Notes under the pieces: model-generated | The model's database searches: none | Told to the model about the DNA's origin: nothing | What the model saw: the letters and a program-made list of their open reading frames with translations, nothing else | Position numbers and translations under genes: made by a program | NCBI RefSeq assembly: GCF_024586455.1 | Contig: NC_065923.1 | Span: 52,359,237 to 52,423,236 of the forward strand | Reading direction: 5' to 3' | From: Bactrocera neohumeralis | Lineage: Eukaryota > Arthropoda > Insecta > Diptera > Tephritidae | Length of the DNA: 64,000 nt | In this document: in pieces, positions 22,201 through 33,669 of the stretch | How the letters are laid out: the number at the start of each line of letters is the position of its first letter | How positions within the stretch are numbered: position 1 is the first letter of the stretch

Positions 22201-23326
22201 AATACTGTATGGGTGCCACATCGACTCAATTTTCATATGTGAATCGATCAGTTAACGTCCAGCGAATACGATCGTGGTGGAATCGCGGTGAGTCGGCGCA
22301 AGCGGTGACCAAGCAAGGATTGACAGAAGGATTTTGTTAGGTGATTGATGGAATTGCGAAAAATCACGTAAGTTAGGTTAGTCTTAGTGTTGCTCTCTAA
22401 GATGAACATCACACTGGGACGGCCACAGACAGTCCTTTGTGAAGGCAAGGAACTTCTAATTATGTGCTCTGATCTAGCATACCGTCACTCCGATGTTATA
22501 TTTCCCAGTTAATCTGACTAATCCAGCACTTACGGCTTTCCATGGAATACCCAACATTTATATAAATAATTGAAGAGAGATCTAGTGCAGTACAAAAATC
22601 CAGGAAAGAAGTAACTTTTTGGCAGTTTTTTGGTTATTTGGAACTCGGTGAAAGTTGTATAGGAGTATACAACATAATTTACTGTGTAAGAGAACCATAC
22701 AGCCTCTTCATAGCTGTAGACAAACTGGAAATGTGTAAAAAATTTCAGGAATAATTAAATGCAATAACTCTTTAATGGAAACACGAATTTAAGCGTTACA
22801 AATTCGTGAGCAAAAACTTTGGGCGAAGATTGCAATTTGATTTTTGTTTTGCACTGCTAATTACGGAATAAAGAAACATTTTCTTTTCCACTTTTCTACT
22901 TTTCAGCAAACTTTAAAACGATGGCAAATAAACAGAAACAATGGAAGAGAGAGAGAACACGTAAATAAAAATAAAGTTAATAAAATAAGCAAGGAAGTTA
23001 ATGTTGTCAGCGTTGCATTCGCAGAAAAAGTGTTGGAAAGTTTATTTTGCAGTTGCGACGCTTTTTGCCGTTCGCGGAAGCCATTTCAGAGCATACTGTT
23101 GCCGCTGCCGTCAAAGCATGTGCTGGCGTCTATCATTAGTCGAACAGAGAAAGTTTCATATTTTTTAGTTGGAAGCCTTTCTCTGCATTTAATGAGTAAA
23201 AATTTTTTTGTGCTCTGCTCTTTCCGTCTGCATACTCGAGCGTAGCCTTCGTTTCAGCTCAAGTAAAGGCTTTTTTTGAAACTGTAAAAAAATTGGCTTT
23301 GTGAAGAAACGCATTTTATGAATAGT
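22201..23326. other. Unique DNA, no feature recognised
   Basis: A region without an identified gene or repeat. A plus-strand open frame continues from the RTE fragment to 22340 but does not look like a known protein. An open frame at 22844-23245 (133 codons) has no recognisable domain. Confidence 0.4.
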
Positions 23327-23339
23327 AAGTCTGAAAGTC

Positions 23340-23836
23340 GACGAACAAAACCTAAACTCTATAAGTCGCTCATAATTCCCGTCCTGCTATATGGTGCAGA
23401 GGCTTGAGCGATGACAGCAACCGATGAGTCGACGTTACGAGTTTTCGAGAAAAAAATTCTGCGAAAGATTTATGGTCCTTTGCGCATTGGCCACGGCGAA
23501 TATCACATCCGATGGAACGATGAGCTGTACGAGATATATGACGACATTGACATAGTTCAGCGAATTAAAAGACAGCGGCTACGCTGGCTAGGTCATGTTG
23601 TCCGGATGGATGAAAACACTCCAGCTCTGAAAGTATTCGACGCAGTACCCGCCGGGGGAAGCAGAGGAAGAGGAAGTCCTCCACTCCGTTGGAAGGACCA
23701 AGTTGAGAAGGACCTGGCTTCGCTTGGAATATCCAATTGGCGCCACGCAGCGAAAAGAAGAAACGACTGGCGCGCTTTTGTTAACTCGGCTATAATCGCG
23801 TAAGCGGTGTCTACGCCAATTAAGAAGAAGAAGAAG
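23340..23836 (+). mobile_element. RTE-type LINE, 5'-truncated insertion with 13-bp target duplication
   Basis: A 497-bp 3' fragment of an RTE element ending in an AAG microsatellite (23822-23836). It is bounded by the 13-base direct repeat AAGTCTGAAAGTC at 23327-23339 and 23837-23849. Target-primed reverse transcription normally produces 5' truncation, a simple-repeat tail for the RTE clade, and a target duplication; all three are visible. It supplies the true 3' end of this RTE family (GGTGTCTACGCCAATTAAG then AAG repeats), which the larger copy at 48637 lacks. Confidence 0.9.
23345..23803 (+). pseudogene. RTE-type ORF2 C-terminus
   Basis: Encodes KLYKSLIIPVLLYGAEA, one stop near 23406, then an uninterrupted 130 codons from 23411: DESTLRVFEKKILRKIYGPL, HIRWNDELYEIYDDIDI, QRIKRQRLRWLGHVVRMDEN, VFDAVPAGGSRGRGSPPLRW and a stop at 23801. 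This region follows the reverse transcriptase in RTE-clade proteins. It has very few defects, so the insertion is fairly recent. It is a fragment only and has no enzymatic core. Confidence 0.85.
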
Positions 23837-23849
23837 AAGTCTGAAAGTC

Positions 23850-24484
23850 TGAATTTGCTACCAATTTTTTATTGCAGATCGCTTTGTTGCTATATTTGAA
23901 GGTTATTTTGGGTTCATAGACTGGAATTAGGTGCCAAAGTGATCTCACATTATATTATACATTTGGATTTATACTTTACTGAAATGCCTTTTTCATGATT
24001 TCCAGGGTAAGCATAGTTGAAGACCGGATCGTGATTTATAATGACTACTTCAAAGTTATGTCGTGCGAAAAATTACGCCTTTCTAACTCAGCCCCTGTGT
24101 CTGTCATAGTTGTAATAAAAAAATCATAATATTTTTTGCGAAGATGCCTTCCAATCTTTTACATTTTATTTCAATAATTACTTTTCGGCGCTTCTTTGAC
24201 AAGAATTCTTGAAAAAGTATCTCTTCTTTTTAACTCTTCTTAGTACAGTTTTTATTATTGGGGGCTAAGGATGGAGAAAATTATCTCTAATTAAGTTGTA
24301 AGTTATTTTCATTGCCATGGTTCTAGAAGAGGAATGGAGCTTGGTTTAGTGATTGGTGCCTATTTCAGCCGAAAAAAATGCTCTACAGGTATGTTTATCT
24401 CTGCGTAAAATTTTGCCTTATATGTAGTTTCGAAGCTGATGCCATCTCGAAGATGCCATTATCGAACTGGATTCTTTCAACCCT
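23850..24484. other. Unique A+T-rich DNA, nothing recognised
   Basis: No coding or repeat signal was recognised between the RTE target duplication and the next dispersed repeat. Confidence 0.5.
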
Positions 24485-24800
24485 GAGTAGTGTATACTAA
24501 GTTTACCACGGAGTTTGTAATACCCATAAGGAAACGTCGAAGATCGATTAAGTCATGTCAAGACTATCCATCTTTATTAACTCGAACCTCTGTTTTTGAG
24601 AACGCGATTTGAAAATTTGCAAAGGTCCATTTTCCTAAGAAGCTGTTTATTTGTTGGAACCGCAGATATCGGATCACTTTTTTATTTGACAAAGTATCTT
24701 TACGAAATTTGGTACACAATCTCTGAATGATTAGTGCAGATCCGACTAATATAATATATAGCTGCTGTACAAGTGGACGGATCAAAATCCAAATGAAGAT
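24485..24800 (+). repeat. Second dispersed repeat family, forward copy
   Basis: Reads GTATACTAAGTTTACCACGG, GTTTGTAATACCCATAAGG, AACGTCGAAGATC, CCTCTGTTTTTGAGAACG, GCAAAGGTCCATTTTCC, GCTGTTTATTTGTTGGAAC, GATATCGGATCAC, AAGTATCTTTACGAAATTTG and TATATAGCTGCTGTACAAG. This order is that of a common fly intergenic repeat that I remember from Drosophila. A reverse copy lies at 18157-18395. No coding capacity. Confidence 0.6.
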
Positions 24801-26389
24801 CTTCTACTTTCCTTAACAATAAACTTAATTCGGCTTGAACGTGGTTTATATAATACGACCGGGAAGGATGCCAAAGTTTTCTTCGGTTTCTTATTATATT
24901 GGGTAACTTTCTAAATGCTTCCACATTGGTTTTTGGAAGCCGTAATCCTATTCAATGAAGCCCTACGCAAAGATTAAATGATTTGTAACTAAACGCCAAT
25001 AGATAGATTTCTAGAAGATGTTTCGTGAAGGTCGAATTGTCGAGAGTAGAAATTATTTCTTTAATAAAATGTCACTAAGTTGCTTCTGTTCCACCACCTC
25101 ACCATTAGCTCCGAAAAAATCTCGGTCCAAGATCTATCAATGTTGTAAGCGCCTCTATTATACACTTAGTGAGTAAAATTTCTCACTGCCGTTAAGCAAT
25201 AAGTTTTTTATATTTTTTTATGTTTGTCGCGATGTTTCGCTCTAAGATAATTTACGAACGATTTCGAAGGAAATATCAAGTTTTTCAATGCTACTGTTTT
25301 CTTACCCACTACTGTGCCCGTCTAAATTATGCTTTGCAAAGTTTTCTTTTAATTTTGCCCGCCAACAACTGCTGCGCTTGTTTCTCTGACGTGCTGAGTG
25401 GTGGCAATAATTGTAAACAACAACAATAACATAACAAATTATTGTCTGTAATTATTATTAGAATGCTGAGTAAAAAGAACGGAGGCAATATAACGGAGAA
25501 TATTCTTTTTTCTTACTCCCAAGCTGAGTAGGCAATAAATTGGCAAAGTTACAAGCGGCGAGTGTGCATGTAAAGGTAGAGCAGGGTCGTCCACAAACAT
25601 ATATGACCATATGAGCGCTTGAGTGTGGAAAACTACATATGTACATACACACGTACATATATAATTTAAATAACTGCACGCATGAAAACTTCCCAGAAAG
25701 TTTAAACAATTTTTTGCTTTTACTGAAGTCAATATTTTATGCCTGTTTTTGTTGTTTTTGTGCTTGAAAACTGAATAACCAAATAAGTGGAAGGAATTAA
25801 AATTTCTTGGCCTTTTCTTGATTATGATGGATGACAGCAAAGTGCAGCTGTATACGTACGTACATATGTATTTATGAGCGTATATTACGTGAGCGACAGC
25901 ATGATTGTGAGAGGCGTTGTTCTTTTCTTGCTTAAAAATTTATTTCTGCTTTTGATTACTTTTCTTCATTTTTTACGCATTCCTTCAACCTTTTGCCTGC
26001 CGTTCCACAAGTTCAAATAAGTAAATGACGTCCGAGGCTGTGCAATTGACATTTTAATTTATGCAAGTGATTGCTTTACATAAAATAAATATTATGTATA
26101 TATGTATGTATATATGCGTATAGAATATCTACCGTTAGCTGCCTTGATGTCTACGCGCTTGTTTCCTTGGCTTGTAGCTCGATGGAGAATGGTCTGGGGA
26201 GTTGATGGGTTGGCATATTTTTTGTAAAGGAAGTTTATGCATCAGCAGCAACCGATAATTACTTTCTAAGAATTGTTAGAGGGATTTTTTTTCGGCTAAG
26301 CGAAGGATGTAGTTTTGAAATGTAGGTCGAGGAAATTTTATTTAGATGAAGAAGCTTGAAAAATGGATAAATTTTAGTATAGGATATTT
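24801..26389. other. Unique DNA, no gene recognised
   Basis: Mixed composition with short TATG/TACATA tracts near 25625-25660 and 26090-26125. An open frame of 133 codons on the minus strand at 25439-25840 has low-complexity, cysteine/histidine-rich text (YMYVCMYICS) arising from those tracts and is not considered a gene. Confidence 0.5.
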
Positions 26390-26922
26390 TTCTTTTAAGT
26401 ATTAAAAGATATCTTGACGAAACTCAACGCACGCATTGCCTGGCACCCAAAAGGGGTTGGTATTGGAGATGGGCGTAATCGGACCACTGAAATCACATAT
26501 TTCGACACCGATTTCAAACAATTTCGAAACATAACATTCCTTTGGCATTCTTTAGCCATAGTGCGAAAGTGGACCAAATCGAACTTCTTCCTACTTTCAA
26601 TATAATACACATATACATCAGGATTGCCGAACATCCGGCTGACTTTACTCCATATGATTGATGATTGTATGTGAGGTACCGTTATGAAACCCAGTCCTCA
26701 TTTAATTAGTATGTAGCATATTAGTAGTATGTAGTATTGACAAAAAGATAAAATCGGGTCTATATATCCCTACTCCCATGGACGTTTAATTCTTTTCCAA
26801 AATTTTTTTAAAAAAAGTTTTACCAGCACCTGAGGGAATTTCCACGGCTTTGATTCTTGCAAGTTGCAAGAGTATAAAGTGTTTGGTTACACTCGAACCT
26901 AGTATTTCCTTACTTGTTTTGT
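26390..26922 (+). repeat. Dispersed intergenic repeat, subfamily fragment
   Basis: Shares with copy A the segment CATATGAT then TTGTATGTGA, ATTAGTAGTATGTAGTATTG and AAAAAGATAAAATCGG, and the 3' signature GCAAGAGTATAAAGTG, GTTTGGTTACACTCGAACC and TTTCCTTACTTGTTTTG. The 5' half is missing. It belongs with copy A in an older subfamily. Confidence 0.65.
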
Positions 26923-27079
26923 ACGACTATATAACAAATTATATCGAAAGTGTTCTAATGACCCGAAAGAATTTTTTATGTATTGAGAATTAACTTTTAA
27001 GTCCCACATCCAAATTTATATATAGTTATAAATCATAACTTAAACAGCGTCATTTCAGTTTTGCTGTGAGCAATCAAGA

Positions 27080-27700
27080 TGTATCAAGATGTATGAAAAG
27101 TGTGGTGGGTTGCTAATAGGTTGACCTTATAAAGAACCCATTTGCTATATCAATGATTTGGATCGAACCAAAAGGTCATGTCAGTTATTGTTATTCTTGT
27201 TTGATTCCAACAAAAGGCACTAAAACTACCAGTATCCAAACTCTTTTTCGGCCAACAGACCCATCCTATAACATATAGTGGCGAACTGCTAGTGCCAAAC
27301 TCTCTAAATCGATGAAAATATCAGGATTCTATTCCGGAACTAATTTTAAATCTGCACTATAAACTATCTGATGAAAAATGTTTTGTTAACCAAAATTTGT
27401 TAGGAAACTATAAATCGGAAAACTACAACGACATAGTAAATGAGCTCACAATGAAGTATAAAGGTTTGGGGTATATTTCCTTAAAATTATATTTGCTTGA
27501 CTCTCATCTGGACTTCTTTTCGGCAAATTTGGGTGCCTTGAGTAACGTACAAGGCGAACGAGGCGGGTCCGTGAGGACATTTCATTAATGAAGAAGCGCC
27601 ATCAAAGAATGCCGACCAGCAGATTTTTTGGGAGACTTTAAAAAGACCTTCCAGAATCCAAATATTCACGAAAATTACAAACTTTCTGTATTAAGCAATA
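27080..27700 (+). pseudogene. Remnant of an unnamed arthropod multicopy protein family
   Basis: I recognise a protein common in many copies in arthropod genomes, usually annotated as uncharacterised, whose transposon class I do not know. Pieces here: a cysteine-pair block near 27170-27215 (CYSCLIPTKG, where relatives have a CYFC motif), PTDPSYNI-like text, and then, from about 27397, LLGNYKSENYNDIVNELTMK followed by YISLKLYLLDSHLDFFSANL and NVQGER, where relatives carry SHLDFFP...HGERFHQD. Stops and frameshifts occur. The central part of the family is absent. A second remnant lies at 32985-33620. The family assignment is from memory. Confidence 0.55.
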
Positions 27701-27929
27701 ATTCCTCTAAATTTAACTGATGTTTGTACTTTTTAAGAAAATACTTAAATGTTTTAAACTCCTTAAGAACCCCTGACGTGTAATTTTTTGTATGTTCGTG
27801 TGAAGAGTGATCTCAATATGCAAATTATTGTGTATTTGGCAGCTGTTTGTTTACAAGGTGGAAGATTTGTCTGGCGATTTTTACCATGGAACAATATAAC
27901 ATATTTAGTAATGAATTTGCTTGAAATTT

Positions 27930-28475
27930 TTGTTTCAAATAGAATCACGGTTCCGGAAACTTACAAATATTGCGGAGGTGTTTTGGGAGTCCATTTTATC
28001 ATGAAAGCAATGATTTGAATGACACAAGGAACTCTATGAAAGGCGTGAAATCAACGAAAGCTTGTTTCATGCGAGTCGTCCTTTTACTTCTATTAATAAC
28101 GAAAGCAACAAAAAGTTGAAAAAGGAAACAGAACAATTTGAAAATCGTCGTGCTGGCATCAGAAAGAGAGCAGAGAATGTAAATATCTTTTAAGGACCAA
28201 CGCAAAACATTTTGGTGAAAGTTTTAGATAAGAAGCATTGGCACGCTTCTTGACTTGTTTTAAAGTACCAAACTCTTTTCAAAAACGTTGTCGAGTAGAA
28301 GCCGCAAAGGAGATGTTTGACGACGAAGCTGAGAACCCTACGTTAATCAAACGCATCGCTACTGATTTAGGGATGTGGGTTTCTGCATATGACAACAAAG
28401 CCGTCCAACAATCTAGCCAATGGCGCACCAGAGGTGAGCCGAAACCGAAATTAGCTGAAGGCGCTGAAGGCTAAC
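27930..28475 (+). pseudogene. mariner transposase N-terminal and central remnant
   Basis: Starts near FVSNRITVPETYK (about 27930), then KELYERREINESLFHASRP (28030), INNESNKKLKKETEQFENRR (28095), the position of the linker ILVKVLDKKHWHA, and from 28238 an open frame with NSFQKRCRVEAAKEMFDDEA, PTLIKRIATDLGMWVSAYDN and QQSSQWRTRGEPKPK. TDLGMWV replaces the usual TGDETWV, so the first catalytic aspartate context is changed. The C-terminal half with the other two acidic residues is absent. The family is the rosa-like mariner group. Confidence 0.75.
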
Positions 28476-28818
28476 CCAGCCGAGGCTTATATCAAGTGTA
28501 TGGAGTATAGGATTAAGCGTTGACCGCCTTTAATATTAGCATTCAAGGAACCCTGAAAAGGAACTAGGCTGAACGAGTATACTAAAATTCATATTTAATG
28601 TACTATGTATGCTGTGGGGATCTAGAATCTAAGAAATGTCGTCAAATAGTTCTGATACCGAAAACCTGATGACTTATTTGACATCTAATAAATTGCCAAA
28701 AAGTTTAGTAACATCGCTGCACTTTATCCGTACGTTCGATACTGCATTGAACATTTTGGAAATTGCTCTGGACTTCTCACAACAACGATATCTCAAAGGA
28801 GAACACATTTTAATTTAA

Positions 28819-30600
28819 CCCTAGAAGGTCATCGCTATTTTTATAACGTAGAGGTCATCCCTCGTCGATTCGACGACGGCATTACTCAAATTCCTTAATA
28901 TATTATCCTACCTATCAAAACCTACTAAAATCAATATATTCACATTACCTGGTTAATATATCTTCTAAATAAAACAATATCAAACAGTATTTCTTAAATC
29001 TTTTATTAAATAAATAAAATTTTCACAGCTGTGATTCATTCGGCTTTTGTACAAAATACAAACTAAGAAACTTAAAAAAACTAAACAATTTAATAACATA
29101 TTTTCACTGAATGGTATTTTTTCATAAAGATAATACTATTAACTGAAAACATAAAATACTTTACGGAATGAAAGTTCTCATTTTGTACAAGAGGCACAAA
29201 GTTCTATTTTATGCTCCCCACAAAGACTTTTTTACATTTTGCACAAAATGATTTCGTCATCCGTCTCTTAGCAGGCGGACAAATTGCGCAAATCTTTCTC
29301 TTTTTTGTTAAATTTTTTGGGCGGTTAGTATCTGTGGCATTTTCATCAAAAGAAACACAACTTTCAATATTTGATCGCAACGACGTAGACATTGCTGGTA
29401 CTTCAAGTCTGTTTGTCAAATTACTTTGAAAAAGGGCAGAATGCAATTTTTTCATAAAAGCGGAACGACTGAGAGGTATTTTATTTGTTTGAAATACGTT
29501 GTGTGAATAAATAATGTAGCTATTAATAAAAGCCATGTTCTGTATACCAAAAAATTGACACATTGGTCAAAGGTGTCAACGCCTCCTTTCGTTTTGTTGT
29601 AAAATTCGATCATGTAGGCCTTATTTGATTTGGGGTTTACTGCTCCTTCCTCATTACAGGATGATAATAAATATATTACCTTACTATATTACGTAGTACT
29701 CACCAAGTGGAAAGGTGGTTTTGTTTGATCCTTTTCCCAAATACGGCATAGCATCAACCATGTACTTTGTACCGCTATCACATATCATGACCATTTTGAG
29801 TCCATATTTTGCTGGCTTGTTTGGAATGTACATCCGGAAGCTACATTTTCCCCTGAACGCCAGTAGTTGCTCGTCGATCGTAAGGTATTCTCCAGGCTTA
29901 CAATTTTCCCGGCACTTTTGAATGAACATCTCCCAAATTTTTCTAATGGGGGCAAATTTGTCTTCAACTATTTGAAGGCGTGCAGATTTATCGTCGAATC
30001 GAAGACACGACATAAGAAATTTGAACCTTGCTTTTGTCATTATCGAAATATATGTTATTCCACCATAAGATCTGTCAAACAATTCATCTGCAGACAGGTG
30101 CTGATCTTTCTTGACTGCTGTTAGTACCAAGAGTCCAATTAAGGCAGAAATTTCATTTGAATTTCTGCATCAGATTCTAGTTCGCTGCTGTCTAACTCAT
30201 CGTCAGTTCTTTCTTCTGAAGAACTTGCATGCCATATCTCATCGTCTAATCCATTCTCGTCGTCGCTCATTGCAAGAAATTTTTCAATTTCTTCGTCAGT
30301 ATAAATTTTGCTGCCACTCATCTTGTATTACAACTGTACAAACCAAACAGATAAATAAACAAGAAAAATAATTTCGGAACGAAAAACTCACACAAAGTTC
30401 ATCGTTCGTCTTTTCGACTACGCCTGTTTAAAAAATAGATACTTACACAGATCGTACGAAGCCAACCAACTTCAAATATTAACAGCTCAACAGTGACTAA
30501 CGCTGTAAAAAAAAGAGGCACTGTACAAACAATGGAACAGTGCGATAACGGTAAAATAAATACTAGCGTCGTCGAAACGACGAGGCATGACTTTCCAGGG
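28819..30600 (-). mobile_element. piggyBac element, internally deleted, with intact ends and TTAA flanks
   Basis: 1782 bp flanked by TTAA on both sides (28815-28818, 30601-30604). Ends are inverted: CCCTAGAAGGTCAT at the left, and CCCTGGAAAGTCAT read inward from the right (12 of 14 identical). Subterminal palindromic blocks CGTCGATTCGACGACG (about 28864) and GTCGTCGAAACGACGAG (about 30567) also pair. These are the standard features of the piggyBac superfamily. The transposase on the minus strand has lost at least two blocks, so the element is a deletion derivative. Confidence 0.93.
29204..30321 (-). pseudogene. piggyBac transposase with internal deletions
   Basis: Read from 30321 downward: MSGSKIYTDEEIEKF and an acidic N-terminus, a deletion after about 60 codons, then DELFDRSYGGITYISIMTKA and RFKFLMSCLRFDD, PIRKIWEMFIQKCRENCKP, LTIDEQLLAFRGKCSFRMYI (first catalytic aspartate, TIDE), PAKYGLKMVMICDSGTKYM. 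The text then jumps to EFYNKTKGGVDTFDQ (about 29600; third acidic site), so the DNWFTS-type block with the second catalytic aspartate is gone. The C-terminus has a CxxC zinc-binding domain, CAICPPAKRRM and FCAKCKKVF. The protein is a non-functional DDE transposase. Confidence 0.92.
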
Positions 30601-30604
30601 TTAA

Positions 30605-32032
30605 AAAAATATATTTTTTAAGAAATACTTCATCTTAATCAATTTTTTTTAGTCCGTAATAGCTTCACTCTTGAGTTTAGTTCCTCTTTACTTTGCTGCT
30701 TATTCCACTGAAGAATTTTATAAAACATTACTTACCGTTACTAATGAGATTCTCCTCCGTGCACCCTATTAGAATAGTAATATGCTCTTACATCACATTT
30801 GTTTCGTTGTGCCTCAGGGCTTCGGCTTCCGTTTGCCGTATTTTATGACGAGAAAAACGGCAATACCAGCAGAGCATGCAGGAAGGAACTAACGGAACAT
30901 TTTTCATCATCAAATTTCCAAAGCAAATGAAAGTAATTTAATTTAAATAAAATGCAGTGGAGTATCTGCATACATAATTTGTACTGGAGGAAGAGGGACC
31001 AGAAGTTTATAGTAAAGCATAAAGAGGCAAGAGAGAGGAAATACAGTTTAATGAAGAAGCATTCTTACACAACAAAAGCAATAAGCGCAAATGGCCAGAT
31101 TGGTAAGCAATGAATTGCATTTGTTATCGCATTCTTAGTCCTTTGTTCATTTACCGCTTTGGCTTGTGCGCTTTATCGCACCACTCAGCGTGTTGTTGTT
31201 ATTGCTGTTGTTGCTTGGCACAGTGTCCATTTGGCTGCTGTCATTATTATGTCAATTCAAGTTAACGAGATTTCGTAGCTTATCAAGTGCAGCGCTGGCA
31301 TGCAGCCATTGCACACCTTTGTGTCGCTACTCCCCAGCGCCGACCCTTGCGCACCCCTGGGGATCCGCCCGTCCGCCCACCCATCCGCTGCCAATGGATG
31401 TGTTTGGCCTTTGTCATTTCCTTTTGTAGTTTTTCATTTCGCGCGCAAACAAAAGTCGCCGCAGCAGCAAAGCAATTGCAGGTGTTGTGTAAGCATAAGT
31501 CGGCGCTGGCGCTCGCCAGGAATGTAAGAATGCTATTTGTATGGCCGGCGTAATTTATGTGAAATGAAATTTCCGCTTGCCGTAGCATTTTTGTTCAACT
31601 GTGGCTTTTATTCGCGCATTTATCCCATTTTTAACACCGCCGTTGTACTTGAAATGAATCAAAAGTCATATGACGAGCTATGGCAGCTCATTGTGGCTGA
31701 CGCACAGTGGTGGCGTTGTGCTGCCAAAGCGGTCATAATAATTGAAGAAAATGGTGAAAAGCCGTTTGAATTTGATTTCATGAAAATACCCCTAGTCTTT
31801 TTTCATATTAGAATTAAAAATTGTCGTGAAGTGATCACATATTTGTGCTTGTTGTCCGAAGTGTGCAAACGCCTTACGTATCACACCTAAACTGTGATAA
31901 TAGTGCCATCGTATCTGCTTTCAGGGTTTTGCTTTGCTACTATTCTTTGGTGATTTTGCATAATATATTTTGATTATATAGGCAAATATAAAAAATAGGA
32001 AAAGACGATTAAGAATCGAAGGTACTCGCTTT
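30605..32032. other. Unique DNA, partly G+C-rich, no gene recognised
   Basis: The part 31160-31900 is rich in G and C, with TTGTTGTTATTGCTGTTG-type tracts and open frames up to 117 codons (31537-31890) in several overlapping frames. None resembles a known protein. No repeat recognised. Confidence 0.45.
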
Positions 32033-32036
32033 TTAA

Positions 32037-32724
32037 GGGGCTATACCAGTGTGACACTTTAAAAAAATCTATTTTTTTTTTGCTTTTTCGATAGTTTATA
32101 TTTTCAGAAATATCCTGTGATATTGTCGTCTCTTGAATAGTTTTTGAATGGCAGCGTTCTAAAGAGCGACCGCCAGCAGGTATTTCGCAGGCAGTTGAAA
32201 CTTAAAACGCGTTTTTCTCGAAACGATATTTCTAAAAATTGCTGACATCATAACTTAACGAGAGATTAATCGGTCCACTTGAAACTGAGTATTCTTGAAT
32301 ATATTTGCTATACAATGACATACGATTTTTTTGATTGGTTTGAAAATTGTCAATTTGGCATTAACAAATGTTTACCTATAAAAACGACACGTTTTTTCAG
32401 AACTACGCCATTTTGTTAATTTTTGATATTTTTCTAAAATCATAAGCCATTGTATAGGAAATATCTTTAGGCTTAACAAACTTCTTAAATTTTTTTGTTT
32501 CAGCCACTCATTCGGCCGGCATCATGCCAGCAATTGAGGCACTTTTTTTTTGCACCTCCGAAGACATCACATAACTCCGTTATTTTTCAACATTTTTGTA
32601 AAAAAAAAATTTAATATAGCTGAAAATTATGTCCAAAGAACTTCGAAACATTCGATAGAGTACTTTTTTATAAAAAATTCACGAAAATCGCCTAATTTTA
32701 CGCGGGTTACACCGGTATAGGCCT
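32037..32724. mobile_element. TTAA-flanked MITE, same family as 11967-12659, inverted
   Basis: 688 bp with TTAA on both sides (32033-32036, 32725-32728). Ends are inverted: GGGGCTATACCAGTGTGAC at the left and AGGCCTATACCGGTGTAAC read inward from the right. Internal landmarks match the element at 11967 when one is reversed: CGCCATTTTGTTAATTTT here against ATTAACAAAATGGCG there, and AAACGCGTTTTTCTCG against GAGAAAAACGCGTTT. The terminal sequences differ, so the two are diverged members. No coding capacity. A piggyBac-type source is likely from the TTAA target. Confidence 0.8.
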
Positions 32725-32984
32725 TTAAGTAATTCCACCATTTTTGATGTCGGTCTTCGCGGGCTGTTGTCGTTAAAAGAGAAGGAAGAGCAGGCAGATA
32801 ATGTTGCACTCGTTGTGTACGACAGGATGTGTTTCCAAATTGCAAAGGAATAGTGTGATTCATGTTTCCTGTAACCACAAGTTCCAAATGTCATCGCGAG
32901 TTATCAACACGACTCTGACTGGTTTTGCTACATTTGCGGCGAGTTTATTAAAAAGAGATAGAAAAAGTATGATTTAAATAGAAA

Positions 32985-33660
32985 TTTAAAGATTTGCAAA
33001 GCAGATCCAGTTTACTTCAATCAAAAAGCAGGGAAAAAAGTGGGCTGCATATGAGCCATGTAAGTCTTGCAGATATATTTTGCACCGAGTTGAATTGAAA
33101 AAAGTAATGAAGTTTTCAGTGCCGAAAATTTGGAAGGGGCCAGGTGATCATTTTTCAAATATTTGAAGAATTTTTTTTTTCAAAGCTTTCACAGGTTCAA
33201 ATAAAGGCTGGAATCTTTGGAATCTTTGTGGGCTCTTAATAAAAAATATGAATTGAGATATTTTCCCGAAGATAATTAGCAATGAGGAGTAAAACTTCTG
33301 AAACAGTTTTAAGGTAGTAGTGTATATTTTCCGTGGAAACCATATAGCTGACGATTATGACGAACTGATCACTGACAAGATTACAAATTTCTCTATCATC
33401 AGATTTAGAAAGCCTTTAAATATACACATGTCACATTCTCATTTAGATAAATTTAAAGATAATATGGAAGCTTATTTGGAATAAAAAGGAGAACACTTCC
33501 ATCAAGATATAATGGCATTTGAGAGACATTACCAAGGTCGGCATGCAGTATTAGGACTATATTTGGAGATGAATAAGATAAACTTTCACTAAACATGACA
33601 GGAGAAATAAAACAATTCTTTCATAAATATTTGGAGTTTATTTTTAAATCTGTCTTGTAA
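32985..33660 (+). pseudogene. Second remnant of the unnamed arthropod multicopy protein family
   Basis: The N-terminal portion (about 32995-33165) reads VYFNQKAGKKWAAYEPCKSC and MKFSVPKIWKGPGDHFSN, matching the part of the family before its CYFC motif. After a gap comes the C-terminal portion (about 33350-33600): DDYDELITDKITNFSII, LNIHMSHSHLDKFKDNMEA, then HFHQDIMAFERHYQGRHAVL. The SHLD.F and FHQDI..FERRYQG blocks are the family signature as I remember it. The middle, including any catalytic centre, is absent, and one stop separates the two signature blocks. The transposon class is unknown to me. Confidence 0.6.
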
Positions 33661-33669
33661 GAATGAATC

